The notes: generated from the letters alone by a model not told the origin. A DNA stretch of 64,000 nt from Takakia lepidozioides (GCA_030704615.1 CM060731.1:78904756-78968755), one strand, 5' to 3'; counted from the first letter of the stretch, positions 1 to 10,789 are shown. Translations and numbers: made by a program.

Positions 1-423
1 TTGCATAACAACTTGGTTTCTCTCATTCTCAAGCAAAAACCACAAGTGCTACAACTAACTCGTATCTAGCACTCATAGATACGAGCTCATCTTTCTCGAG
101 TGATAAAAGAAGAATACAAGCACAAGCTCATGCGAGCTCACAAAGCTGAAGCATAAACTCATGCATATATAACCTCATCACTCAAATACAAGTCAAGCCA
201 AGTGCACCCCACGCCATGGGGAATCCACACTACGGCGCCATAGCTAGGCGCGGTGAGGCTCAACTCGAGAAAGATGAGCCTCCCGCGCTTGCCGTGAAGA
301 TAACCACTCCAGGGCCTAAATCTGCCTTGACCCCTGGATTGACACTTGGGCCAATCCCAAATGTCAATATGTAAAAGCTAGCTATTTCCTAGCTAGTTTC
401 ACACTAGTGGTAAAATAACTTGA
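1..423. other. intergenic DNA, no identified gene
   Basis: No gene is recognised here. A perfect 9-bp inverted repeat (CTCGTATCT / AGATACGAG) lies at 59-67 and 77-85 and could form a small hairpin. A 51-codon open frame begins at an ATG at 217 and ends at about 372. It resembles no family I know and I do not call it a gene. The stretch ends where a PPR relic begins. Confidence 0.5.
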
Positions 424-720
424 CACTGGAATCGTACCAGATGTTGTTCTGGACACTGCTCTGATGAACATGTATGCAAAATGTGGGAGGAGCGTCGAGG
501 ATGCAAAGGGAGTGTTGGACAATATGGCTGAACGATATGTGGTGTCTTGGACTGCGATGATCACAGCTTATGCACAGCAGGGGCACGGGATGGAGGCTTT
601 GGAGACCTATGAGCAAATGATAAGGAAAGATGTGAAGCCCGACCAGATCACCCAAGGTTAGGTTTGCAAGGTGTGTGCGAGCCTGACAGCGCTTGATAAG
701 GGCAAGGAAGTCCATGCACT
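424..720 (+). pseudogene. PPR protein gene relic
   Basis: The plus strand reads as a piece of a plant PPR protein of the P-L-S class. It shows MNMYAKCG, then a VFD-type helix (VLDNMAERYVVSWTAMI), then an L-type stretch (EALETYEQMIRKDVKPDQIT). An in-frame TAG at 659-661 interrupts it, after which the same motif series resumes (CASLTALDKGKEVHA) to about 716. There is no start codon context, no other repeats and no C-terminal domain. It is a short broken fragment related to the two intact PPR-DYW genes at 26.8 and 32.8 kb. Family membership is clear; which gene it came from is not. Confidence 0.8.
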
Positions 721-734
721 ACTACGTTTAGGGG

Positions 735-1310
735 GGGTTAGTGACGTCGGGACCCCAGGCGCGTCGGACTGACGACCCTCCTGCGACTGCAGCGCCGCGC
801 AGGCACCCGGCCCGGAAATTGCGACGTCAGCCCGTCGCCGCCGCGCCGCTCCGGTGACGCTTCGCCTGCTTGCGATTCCGCCACGTTGCTGCTGTTGGGA
901 TGACCGTCAGCGAGCTGGGGGTTTGCGACGCCGGGGCGTCGCACTTACTCTCTGCGACGCTCCCATAAGGCTGCGACTGCGGGAATCGCAACAACACCCC
1001 TCACACTTAGGCGTGTGGGGAGGGCCGAGTCAGGTCGTGTTGTTGGGGTTTGCGACGTCCAGAGGCCGCGACGTTGGGGAGTCGCAAGGATGCCATTTTT
1101 CCCTTGGCCGCCACGTGGCGAGGGCACGCCACCTTGCGGGGGTTGCGACTGCTAGAAGTCGCCCGTCAGCGGTAATGCGACGGGCCTGCGACGTCCGAGA
1201 GTCGCAGAGAGGCCCTATTTAGTGTCTCTTTGCAAAGGTCATGGCTGAGGCCAGGGTCGATTGATCCCCTTCTTCCAATCTTTATAGTGCTCATTCTCTC
1301 TTGCTGTATA
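735..1310. repeat. GCGAC/GTCGC hairpin repeat, copy 1
   Basis: A GC-rich stretch full of short inverted repeats in which GCGAC is followed after about 8-12 bases by GTCGC. Examples are near 927-946 (GCGACGCC..GGCGTCGC), near 1145-1162, and near 1188-1206. The copy ends in a stretch (TCTTTGCAAAGGTCATGGC, near 1224-1243) that recurs at the end of the second copy near 1855. Open frames in this area are by-products of the repeat and are not called genes. Confidence 0.65.
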
Positions 1311-1750
1311 AACGGGCCAGAGTTCTTTTTACCACCATTGGTGCCGATCCTAGCAAACTTGACGGCCGCCGCCACATCCTCCTCCTCATCCCCTCAGGTG
1401 GGATGATGATTTTTTGCACATGCACATGATTTTGTTTTATTCCGTTCCCAAGCCATATGCTTAATGACAACGTTTGCAATGCATGTGCAAATTTTGGGAG
1501 TGAACAAAAATCATTTGGACTGAAAACCATATTTTCTTCCCTCATTTGTACTCCCAAGTTGAGTTCTTTTCAACTTCATGCACTCTCCATAGAGAGTTCC
1601 GCAATAGTGAGTGAAGGAAATGCTTGTTTTTTTTGGTTTTTTTTGTTTGGTCCAATTTTTTCCAGTAGTGGTCTGGGGTTTGCATTCACAAAACAAAATA
1701 GAGCTAAAACAAAAATCATTACGTAGGACAAATCTGCAATCATAGATATT
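1311..1750. other. AT-rich spacer between two repeat copies
   Basis: No coding signal is seen on either strand. It contains T-runs near 1627-1650 and separates the two GCGAC/GTCGC repeat copies. Confidence 0.4.
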
Positions 1751-1754
1751 GTAA

Positions 1755-1950
1755 ATGTAGGGGGTTGCGACCTCCAAGGGTCGCCTTGCGACGGCATTGC
1801 GATGCCCCAACATGTCTGCGACGGCGGGGAATCGCAATATCGCCTTTTCTGTGTCTTTGCAAAGGTCATGGCAGAGGCCAAGCTGAATGGATCCATTGTT
1901 GCAAATCTTTTTTAGTCCTCCTTCTGTGCTACAATATAACAGGTCTATCT
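1755..1950. repeat. GCGAC/GTCGC hairpin repeat, copy 2
   Basis: A shorter direct copy of the repeat at 735-1310. It has GCGACCTCCAAGGGTCGC at 1767-1784, further GCGAC / TCGC pairs, and the same terminal stretch (CTTTGCAAAGGTCATGGC) followed by AGAGGCCAAG. The shared end and orientation show that both are copies of one dispersed element whose internal part varies in length. Confidence 0.65.
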
Positions 1951-2055
1951 TGCATGTGGGAGACCATGATCAACCCGAGCGGCCTTATTGTTAAAAACAA
2001 AGGGCAGGAAGAGGGGGTGGGGACACTAGGAAAGGAAAAGGGAAGGGCCATGGGA

Positions 2056-2800
2056 TTAGAGGGTTGGGGTATAGATTGCTTTGGCAATGGCTTTAGCAAC
2101 ATTGTTGTCTTTCACACCAATTTCGAAGATTCTTTCTGTTGCATCGAGATCATGGTAACCAAATCGATTGAAGGGTTTCCAGGGGTAAGTCTTGGTCAGC
2201 ACTTGTAGAACAAGAACCATGTCTTCCAACATTCTTGCCCTCGTACAAAAATTCAACAATCCTAGAGTAATTTTTTTTGAGTCACAACTTCACTAGAATC
2301 ATTCGTAGATCGCCACACCTACAAAGGATTTTTTTCATGGATTTTTCATTAATCAATCATAGAAATAAGCTACAGGCATGTACATGTACAATCAATCGAA
2401 GGGATGGGTACAATTCTGTGTGAGAATTATTATGTAGCTTTGATTACGTGTCTAATCAACTTGAACATCATCATCCGGAGCTTCTTCATCCTCATCAAGC
2501 TGCAAGACTTCTTGCTCATCAGAGTCATTGCATAAATGCCTGGTCACCAAAGACACCATTCGAATCTCTTTCACCTCGTTTCATGACCATGTCTTCATCT
2601 TCTTCTCCAACGTCCGCTCTGATGGAGCCTCACCGTAATAGGTCCGGATGCATTGTCTGGGTGTACCATCTCTATTGTACCCCCTCTATCCAACCTCGGC
2701 CAACATCAGCGTCATCATGGCCAGTCTCTTCCTCCTCCACATCTGCCTCGCCCCGTGTAGGTCCCCGACCATGATAGATACGTCTTCCTCTTGGCTGAGC
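2056..2800 (-). pseudogene. degraded coding remnants, possibly the tail of the ParB/methyltransferase-like element
   Basis: Two protein-like pieces are visible on the minus strand. From about 2680 to 2456 a frame reads YYGEAPSERTLEKKMKTW, a stop, then an acidic tail ending LQLDEDEEAPDDDVQVD before a TAG. From 2275 to 2056 a second piece reads RIVEFLYEGKNV and, after a frameshift, VLVLQVLTKTYPWKPFNRF followed by GYHDLDATERIFEIGVKD. I recognise no domain. Orientation and position make it plausible that these belong to the degraded minus-strand element upstream (3.0-8.8 kb), but this is inference. Confidence 0.35.
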
Positions 2801-3037
2801 AGGGGGTTGCTATTTCATGAGCGGCATGAGCATGAGCGGAAAAAATAAAAAACATGAGCGGACCATTGTGTGTCCACGGAATAGGGTTAGGAGGCACGGA
2901 AAATAGGGTCAATGAAGTTGGAATTTGGCACCAGTGAACTCGTCATAGCAATGAAATACAACATTTTTGCAATTTTGTGCAAGCCACATCTATACAAGTG
3001 TGTCCTAACTGTCATAGCCGGAATGGGCACTACTCTC

Positions 3038-3834
3038 CTACCCCTCCGAGGAACTTGCCCCGCCTTCCTCCTCATCCCCCTCATCCCCCCCATCCTCCGA
3101 GCTTTGTGATGCATCAGTTTCACTATGCCTCTCAAAAATTCCGTCCTCTCCTTTGGGGACTGTCCACCTCTCCTCCTGGGAATCTTCTGTCTCTTCTCCC
3201 CCCCTTTCCTCAGCAGAATCCAAGACAAATCTACAAGCTTGACGGGCTCTAATAGCTTCTACTGCCTCCTCCCTCATCTTCATTTCTTGAGGTTTGCCTC
3301 GTCTAAAATCTGCTGTACACGACTAGATTCGGAAGACCTCCTAATGACAACCGAAGCAAGCCGGCAGCATAAGGTAGGAAGGATGTAGTCCCTTTTTGGA
3401 CTAGGCATGAAATCCCCCCTGGCAAAAAAAGGCACGTTCTTCCTGCCCATGAACTGCGGTGTAGACGTCCCTCCTGCAGTACTTGGCATCCTGCAGTAAG
3501 AACAAATCCCCTTTAAAATGTCAATACCAGTAGAAGCAAAAAAGGGTCTTTCAATGAAATAAGAGAGCGAAGGGAGGTGCCTCACGAAATCAGGAGGCAA
3601 CTTACAAATGCGACCACTCACTCGTAAACACCGGGGCTCCTCCTCGCCTCGATCCCAACTTGTACCTCCCTTGCTCCTTGTCGGATTCTTCCTCATCCTT
3701 CGAGGATGCTTCTTTTCTTTCGGCAGACGTTCAGCCGCTGCAAGTTCGAGTTGTGGAGGGCAGTATCTGGCTCGAAGGCGAAAACATGCCTGTCGGACAA
3801 TGTCCCTGCCCACATTGAGGCACCTGAGGGACAA
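3038..3834 (-). pseudogene. C-terminal block of a degraded minus-strand transposon-type gene
   Basis: Two overlapping minus-strand frames give a continuous protein-like sequence. The first (3834 to 3280) contains a basic region and the stretch DFVRHLPSLSYFIERPFFAS followed by SPKRDYILPTLCCRLASVVI. The second (3283 to 3038) is a strongly acidic Glu/Ser-rich tail (DSAEERGGEETEDSQEE and GDEGDEEEGGASSSEG). One frameshift near 3281 joins them. It lies directly downstream of the methyltransferase-like block and probably belongs to the same gene. No function can be assigned to this part. Confidence 0.4.
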
Positions 3835-3839
3835 AACGG

Positions 3840-4765
3840 GTGGTTAGTAGCATGCGACATGCAATTGCAATCGGCCAGGGGACAAATGGTGCACTTGAAG
3901 GCTTCTCGTACCGCATGTGAGGTCAAGAATCCGCCCTTGGACATCTGAGCACGTCTCCATGAGGGTTGGATTAAAGCATGGCTCCGGGTCCGGCTGTACC
4001 CAACGGTTTGTCCTGTCTTGTTTCCTTTCGGCATACTGGAGTGGGGCAATAGTTGTAGAGGACATCGTAGGTACAGGGTCCACAACGCATCAACAAGACG
4101 ACCGTCGTTGCGGAATTTGAACGTAGACCCTCTCTTCACAAACAATATGCTCAAACACCAATGTCTGCACATCCAACAAAGAGGGATCACTCCACTCCAG
4201 GGTCTAGTTCAGATACCCACAATATGAAGTGAATGCAATAGATTGATAACTTACACTCTGGCCCTCTGTTTCGCAACCCCTGCGTATTGATGCAGAACCA
4301 TTTTTGATGAGGACCGGGGTGACACTTTCGGTGTCCACCTGCCCACATTGTCTGTGGTCTTCTCTTGTGCAAGGACCACCATACATCCACCATCATCCAG
4401 GAGCATCCCGCCAGCCCAAACCGACTCTCCAGTAGTCCTCAGTAAACCTTTCCAGGTGGGCACACCATCTAGGCCCTCCAGCAGCTCCCCATCTGGAATA
4501 TCGAGGAGAATCATATCGCAGGTTCTCTCCACCTCAACCCTACCCCGAGTGCTCTTGCAATCCGTGCTCACAGCCGTGAAGAATTCCATCATGGATTCGA
4601 AACCAGGTGTCGTGCACCTCACTTCGGTAAGCTCCCCTCAAGTCATAGTTACTCGCTTTGATGCGCGCGCCTGACTCCCAACCTGGCCGCCGGGCCAACT
4701 TGGAGCTTCGGCTGCTCACCGGGACATAACGGTCCCCCTTCGCTTCCCCCACTAAACCCTCCACC
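3840..4765 (-). pseudogene. degenerate DNA amino-methyltransferase-like domain
   Basis: Minus-strand frames read, in order: ARIKASNYDL (about 4675-4645); CDMILLDIPDG (about 4520-4488); VWAGGMLLDDGGCMVVLAQ (about 4420-4362); a linker; FNPTLMETCSDVQGRILDL then TCGTRS (about 3975-3901). Known family pattern: beta/gamma-type DNA N6-adenine and N4-cytosine methyltransferases place the catalytic DPPY-like motif IV first, then a 'PGG..VVF'-like strand, and the SAM-binding D-x-x-x-G motif I last, preceded by a 'KP..L...' helix. The order here matches, with DIPDG in the motif IV place and DLTCGTRS in the motif I place. At least two frameshifts and a TGA near 4095 show that it is not functional. The methyltransferase assignment is inference from motif order only. 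Confidence 0.4.
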
Positions 4766-4774
4766 TATTTGGGC

Positions 4775-5540
4775 CTAGTGGAATTCCCTTTGGTAGATGG
4801 CAGTCCGGAACAGCTCCCCACTCTTTGTCGCTTTCCGGCTCGCTCGCTTACTCACTAGTTTTTGGTCACCACAGGGGCAGCCCCTCATGTGTCCCGACCC
4901 CCTGCCCTCAAGGCAAAGGGCCGCGACACCAGGGGTGTCTTTAGGCTCTATACTGGGAGCCCTCTTCTTGGCTTTCCCCTTCTGCTCCTCCATAGACTTG
5001 GTTTTGTGCCAACCTTCTTCCGCCCTTGGCAGCCAAAGCATAAGGAAGCTCTCATTGACACATTGGATGATGGTTGGGGGTTCTAGCTTTGGCCTCTTCG
5101 GAAATGTCACCGCCGAATACCGCCGTGTAGGCTCGCCCTCAAATGCCAACTTCTTGGCAGAGCCAGTCCCAGACCAAACTGATTGGGAACCCCGGACGAC
5201 GGTGACTTGGTAGCAGCAGCAGCAGATCGCAGGACCTTGTACAAATTCGTCGTCGGAGTCACTCCCTTGGGGCCCCTCCTGCGCCCCTCTGGTGCCCTGG
5301 TGGTTTTCTGTTTTTGGGTGTTAGTGTACTCCCCTGTTTCCTGTTCCTTTTCTTTTGTCCTTTATTCTTCTCATTCAATTTCTCTTGAATACCTGCCTGA
5401 GCAAGCTCTGCCGCTTTCTTGGACTGGGCAAGCGCTCTCGCCTCCTTTGGACCCAGCGGAGCAAGCGGAGCCCGTTTCGTCGAGCCTCAGCATCCAGCTT
5501 CATTGAAACTCGGATGGGTCGAGCGAGCCGGGCAGAAGGT
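4775..5540 (-). pseudogene. middle, basic region of the degraded ParB/methyltransferase-like gene
   Basis: Reading on the minus strand from about 5480, one frame gives an Ala/Lys-rich, coiled-coil-like stretch (EARALAQSKKAAELAQAG then QEKLNEKNKGQKKRNRKQG). A following frame (about 5300-4775) gives SDSDDEFVQGP, then AKKLAFEGEPTRRYSAVTF and PKRPKLEPPTIIQCVNE, and ends in a Lys/Arg-rich segment with a TGA at 4775. Several frame changes are needed. It sits between the ParB-like block and the methyltransferase-like block and is read in the same direction, so I take it as the linker of one gene. No known domain is visible. Confidence 0.35.
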
Positions 5541-5739
5541 CCACATACCAAGGGCAGTCGCGCAAATGTTCCAGACCACTCCTTCACGATGACGTCGTGT
5601 ACATGGAGTCAGCCCCAGGGTTCCTCCATGCGAGGAAGAATGGCGGCTCGAAGGACAGATGTCCTTTCTCCAAAGGGAGAACTTGCAGTACCCCTGCTTC
5701 AAGAAACACACAGAATGAGGTCCCGGGAACGAGGTAAAT

Positions 5740-6295
5740 TTTGGGGAAGGAAAATGACTAGGCCCGGAACTGGAAATTCCGGTTTCGGTGCCTACCACAC
5801 TAGGGGCCCTGCACTGGAAAACCGGCGCCATTTTCCCAGGTTGGGGCCGAATATGCCTAAGTCCCAGAACTCACTGGGCCCGGAACTGGAAAAATGGCGC
5901 CAAATTTCCTGTTTCGGTGCCTGCCTCTAAAGGGACTTAGCCATTTTCGGGCCCGTTCACTGGAAATTCGGCGCCATTTTCCCAGGTTGGGCCCGAAAAT
6001 GGCTAAGTCCCAGCTGACTTTGCCCTGATCTGGAAAAATGGCGCCGAATTTCCGGATTCGGCCACCTCCCCAGGGACCTAGCCATTTTCAGGGCCCTCAA
6101 CTGGAAATTTGGCGCCATTTTTTACCCAGGTTGGGGCCGAGAATGGGTAAGTCCCAGATCTGACTGGGCCTGCAACTGGAAAAATGGCGCCGAATTTCCG
6201 GACTGAGTGCCAAGCACCCCCTGGACAGCCATCCCTGAGGGCCCGAATTCGGAAATTTGGCGCCATTTTTCCTAGGACCACAACTAATTTTCATG
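5740..6295. repeat. about 141-146-bp tandem repeat with GGCGCC palindromes
   Basis: Three or so tandem units with starts at about 5813, 5959 and 6100. Each has two GGCGCC-centred blocks, one of the form ACTGGAAATTCGGCGCCATT and the other GGAAAAATGGCGCCGAATTTC, so each unit is itself roughly palindromic. The array lies in the gap between two coding blocks of the degraded minus-strand gene and may occupy a former intron. Confidence 0.75.
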
Positions 6296-6329
6296 CCCCA
6301 CATAGTGCCTCTTACATCCTGGAAATGTT

Positions 6330-8836
6330 AGGACTAAAAAGAAAGGCACAACGTATTATCTGTACAGAAGGCACATTGCCGCTTTGTCCGCATTCGGCTG
6401 GTCAGTGAACTCGTGGCTCCGGCGGGCATGGGTAATCTCTCGAAGAATAGGTCGGTTTTGTAGAGCAGAAAGTACCTCGTCACATTGTCGCTAGGCTCTC
6501 AGCTTCACCAGAAATCTCCAGCTTGAACTGATGTGCTTGTGTGTCAAGCTGCTCTTGCGCATTTGTCGTCACCTGTGGAGATTCTCCATCAGACCGTTTT
6601 CCTCAAAAAATACAATAAATCCATCCGATACGAGAGGAGACGCCCCAAATGAAGCGTGGAAAGTACCTGAAAACACCATGTCATGCGATTCATCCACATG
6701 TCGAATGTGGGGTCGGACAGTTTGTCGGGTTTGGGAAGCTCCCATGTCCCTTGTACTTTGGGAACCATTCCAGATTTGGAGCCACCGGGTCTGTCCAACC
6801 ACCCAGCATATTAGTAAGCGCCAAACACCACAAAAACGAATTGCGGCCACGACAATTTGGTTAAGAATGTATAACCTTTTCTGTTGCATCCACACATGAT
6901 GTGGCTAGACGATGCCCAGCTTCTCCAATGTCATTGTGGGCTTCAGAGCCGGAGTAGTGCTTCCCCACCTCCACCAGAAAATCGGCACCAAGGGCGGATC
7001 AGCTATGGCCACGTACTTTACATCCGCGACTTGTACTTGATGCGGGCCTTCGCCTCCGCAGCTTTGAGATACGATTCCAGTGCCGGAAGGGTTAGTTTCT
7101 TCTCCTCTGACTCTATGTAGAACCTCCGCGCATGTGCCAAATCCTGCTAAATTTTCATCTGTCAAGAATGCACACATAAGATTAGAGATCCTGCTCAAAC
7201 TTTTTTCTTCTATTGGGGGAGGAGAGACAGATTAGCTCAACAAAACAGTGAGGAGCTTTACCCGAAATATGTAGTCCACCATGGCGTCCATGCTCAGCCT
7301 ATACCAGGTTCTGTCTGCCTTTGCCTCCGACTTACGCAGCGAGGTCGGCACTGAGCGAATTGGCAAACTCTTGCACCCCCTGCTTCCTGGCATCCTTCAC
7401 TCGGAGAGCATATGGGACAAGTGGTGGCAATGAAGGCATTCTCAGTCACCCTGCAATGCCACATTTCCATTAAACAATACAGAAATGAGAATTTGCAACA
7501 AATATGACGATTGGCAATGAAATGTCTGTTTCAAATTCAAAGTTCCAAAGCAAGAAACATGTAACTTACGAGTTGATGTCTGCCATTGCCGCTTTGAGAA
7601 GACTGCGATCTTTGGGCCCCGCAACCTTGAGCACAACACACTCCACGACGAAATGCCAATCCAGGTCGTTGGGGTGGGCTTGGGCTATGTACTCCATCCA
7701 TGCCAGGAGGCGATAATTGCCGTCCCACACGTAAAAACATCTTTCCGGACAAGTGCTGGAAAGAGGATCAGTAGCAATCAATCTCTCGAACTCCTCATTT
7801 TGCCTTTGCCAATGGGACCCCATTTGTCCACCTCATCGGAAGTGTGGGCACGAGAAGCTCCGTGGTCGTTCTCCATGGAAACGTAAAACGTGGCAGACCC
7901 CATTCGATATCTCTCCCGGAAAGAGAATTTCAGCTTGTCGATATCGCCTGGGAGGCAGGTCTGACCACCTGCAATGAAACCAAGCGGCAAAGGGGAATCC
8001 GAAGCTTGGCCGGGTACACCATGCCCCCCAGGACCCTGCCAATGTTGCTGTGGGTTGCCTCCAACATCTTGGCAATGGCCAACTTTATATCCGCCTCCGA
8101 CATGACGTCTGTTGTAGGGGGGTTCTCTGGCAGCCCACCCGGACCACCAAATCCAGCCTGTATGCTCCGGGTTTGGGGCCTGGGGATGTCCGGGAGGATG
8201 TCATCCTGGTCAGAAAGCTCCCTCTCGTCGTCCTCAACATGGTCAACCACTGCCGGAACCACCTCGAGCACTCTCCCCGTCTCTACTGCCCGCTCCCTGG
8301 CTTCACCTCGAACTTGCACAATCCGTGCTCTTTGTGGTGTTCTTTCCCCTCCTCCAATCTCCACCGTATGGGTAATTGCGGGGGCTGCTCCTGCCCGCGA
8401 TGGTGTAACCGGTGTGTTACTGCCTCTTTGTGGTGTCTTGGAGGGATCCACCGTCTCTATGCGTCCCTCGCTTACATGGGCATCTGTCATTTCGACACCC
8501 CTGGCCTCTTCAGTGGCCTTTTCTCTTTCTTCCTGGCTAGCCTTCTGTCTCGCCTGTTCTTTTGCCCTCTCTTTTGCCCTCTCACTGGCTTTCTGTTTCT
8601 TACTAGGGGTAGCAGTAGGGGAGCCCTCCAGGACGACCACCTTTGATTGAGGCGAACTGACACCCTCGCGCGCCCTGCTCACTCCCCCCCTCCGCAGCCC
8701 GTGACGGCTCTCTCGCCGGGGATTGCATGTGCTTGGCTTTCTTCTTCTTCTTTGCGTGGGCGGGCCCTACTGCATGTGCATCAACATCCTCCATTGCCGG
8801 ATCTGCTGTCCTCATCCGATGCCCTTCACCTGCCAT
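6330..8836 (-). pseudogene. ParB-like domain gene relic (element 1)
   Basis: A degraded multi-exon gene on the minus strand. The probable start is the ATG at 8836, followed by a charged low-complexity N-terminus (AHAKKKKKAKHMQS). A frame change in a run of seven C at 8684-8690 leads into a Glu/Lys-rich region and then LRIPLCRLVSLQVVRP (about 8005-7955). Two more frame changes lead to FYVWDGNYRLLAW at about 7736-7698. The DG-x-x-R-L-x-A core is the signature of the ParB/sulfiredoxin-like fold, where it contributes to nucleotide or DNA handling. Exon 1 ends at a GTAAGT donor after 7570. Exon 2 ends near 7262 (TWYRLSMDAMVDYIF). Exon 3 starts near 7145 (QDLAHARR) and contains LGADFLVEVGKHYSG and WLQIWN. 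A further block near 6500-6370 contains LREITHARRSHEFTDQP. The whole series aligns with element 2 at 62.5-64.0 kb, including intron positions. Confidence 0.6.
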
Positions 8837-9351
8837 GCCGCCTGCACCAACCTCCCCAATGCCTATTCTGTCGTACTCTCGCTGCAGGTCCTCCCGTCCA
8901 CCAAGGTTTTAGTTTGCCCTCCCGCCCCAAGTTGGGCGATCCAAACATGCGATGAGTAGCGGCTTTGGAGTGACTGCTCGAGCAGTTGGAACTGTCGATG
9001 ATACCACCAGCGTGCCGGGCTCGTTGTCACTCTGTCATCCCCAAAAATCGTGAGAACCAACATCGGAATGAAAACCACCATCGCAACGAGCACCGCAAAC
9101 CACCATCGCAACAATGTGGAACAACAATGAAAACAAAAAAAACCAAGTATGGAGTGGCATGGAACAACAATGAAAACAAATCGAACCAATGCCTAAGAAT
9201 GACATGCACAAGCAGCCTTCTCCAGAGCTGTCGGCTTTGCACACGCATTGCAAACTATCTAAGGTTCACTCAACCAATAACATGAAACACGATGAACAAA
9301 TGAACACGAATTCCATAAGACGGGAAAACAGGGTGAAATGTTTTGAAGGCA

Positions 9352-9521
9352 CTTCATCTGCTCAGACAATCTTCTCAGCTCAGCATGGATTTCCTTAATT
9401 CCGAGCTGCAACATGTTATCTGCAGCGAGGTGTGCACCCTGTTGCAAATCTGAATGCAGCAACGACCTGGCTCCTTTCTAACCACTCTGACCTTGATCAT
9501 TCTTCTCAACAACTCCTGCTT
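9352..9521 (-). pseudogene. relic of a PPR protein E/E+ region
   Basis: The minus strand reads LLRRMIKVRVVRKEPGRCC then IQICNRVHTSLQIT, and after one frame change KEIHAELRRLSEQMK. This matches, segment by segment, the region linking the PPR repeats to the DYW domain in the intact gene at 26.8 kb ([41 protein letters not shown]). Flanking sequence shows no PPR repeats or DYW domain, so only a fragment of about 170 bp remains. Confidence 0.7.
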
Positions 9522-10020
9522 TTGCGATGCAACCATGCGCTTCCAGGGCTGCCAGGCAGAAGATGCGAAAACAAACAAAAAAAACGAAGAAAACCGAAAG
9601 AGGAAGGGGCGGACCTTAGAGTGCTCGGCTTCAGTTGGCGTGGGCCGTGAGCAAGACAATGGAATTTCCTGCTGTAGCTTAAGTTTGGCCATGCGAGAGG
9701 TTGGACGTCGCCTGTAGTACAAAGCCTTCAGCTTCCGCCGTGGTCTGGATGTGGGGTCTCTCTCAGGAGAGCCACGCCCTTCTCCACGCGGCATAAGTCC
9801 CAGCAAAAGAAAAAAGATCTCGCCAAATGTGTGCGTACATGCCTCCAATAGAAGTTCATCCAAGTTTAGCATCAGGTTTCCAAGGCGTATCCGAGAAGCA
9901 ACCGCGGAATCCCTGTGTCGTCAGCCCGGTTCAAAACCGACGGCGGAGGACATTTAATGCCCAACTGCGCCATTAATGTATGGAGGTCGGTCACAGGTGC
10001 CCACCGAATATCCCCCCGAG
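9522..10020. other. spacer without identified gene
   Basis: No supported gene. An open frame runs through here on the minus strand, but only its 3' part (the PPR relic) shows homology. The rest is basic low-complexity sequence. Confidence 0.35.
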
Positions 10021-10023
10021 ACT

Positions 10024-10605
10024 TCGTCAATCGCCCGCTGGATGGAAAAAATCGGCGCCGAATTTCCATCCAGCGGATCAAGTATGACGCAACGAGGCCC
10101 TCCCTCCGCCCGAGCAGTTCTCATCCAGGAGACGCCGGATGGAAATCCGGCGCCAAATTTCTATCCGCCAGGTAAGCCAGAGGGGATCCGGCGCCGAATT
10201 TCCATCCTGCAGGTAATTCGGAGCGCGGACGGATGGAAATCCGGCGCCGAATTTCCATCCTGCAGGTAAGTCGGAGCGCGGACGGATGGAAATCCGGCGC
10301 CGAATTTCCATCCTGCAGGTAAGTCGGAGCGCGGGCGGATGGAAATCCGGCGCCGAATTTCCATCCTGGAGGTAAGTCGGAGCGCGGGCGGATGGAAATC
10401 CGGCGCCGAATTTCCATCCTGCAGGTAATTCGGAGCGCGGACGGATGGAAATCCGGCGCCGAATTTCCATCCTGCAGGTAATTCGGAGCGCGGGCGGATG
10501 GAAATCCGGCGCCGAATTTCCATCCTGCAGGTAAGTCGGAGCGCGGGCGGATGGAAATCCGGCGCCGAATTTCCATCCTGCAGGTAATTCGGTCCACCTC
10601 ATCGA
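10024..10605. repeat. 53-bp tandem repeat with palindromic core
   Basis: Seven full units with a period of exactly 53 bp: the GTAA(G/T)TCGG element recurs at 10213, 10266, 10319, 10372, 10425, 10478, 10531 and 10584, with one degenerate unit before it. Each unit carries a near-perfect palindrome of about 28 bp centred on GGCGCC, flanked by GATGGAAAT and ATTTCCATC, and most carry a CTGCAG. Units differ at few positions, which points to recent amplification or homogenisation. An isolated palindrome of the same type lies at about 10040-10078. Confidence 0.9.
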
Positions 10606-10789
10606 TGGAAAACCGGCAACGAATTTGTCTTTAGCGGACCAGAATGGTGAGAATAACATGCGAAATGTGGCATGTAGGCCAAAAACTCCAAGTTTAGTGT
10701 GTAGCCATACAAAAAAACGCGAAAAACTTGATGCAACGACTATAAGTTGTTGAAGAAGTGCCGATACGGGCTTCATCTTACGGGCCTCG
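10606..10789. other. unique spacer between two palindrome arrays
   Basis: A short non-repetitive stretch that separates the 53-bp array from the 96-bp array. No coding signal is seen. Confidence 0.5.

Noticed and set aside
7844-8650. 268-codon open frame on the plus strand
   Set aside because: It is the complement of the Glu/Lys-rich part of the ParB-like relic. Composition bias of that region keeps the opposite strand open (Leu/Ser/Cys-rich product).
9375-9872. 165-codon minus-strand frame as a gene of its own
   Set aside because: Only its last 48 codons show homology (PPR E/E+ relic). The rest is basic low complexity without relatives in the window.
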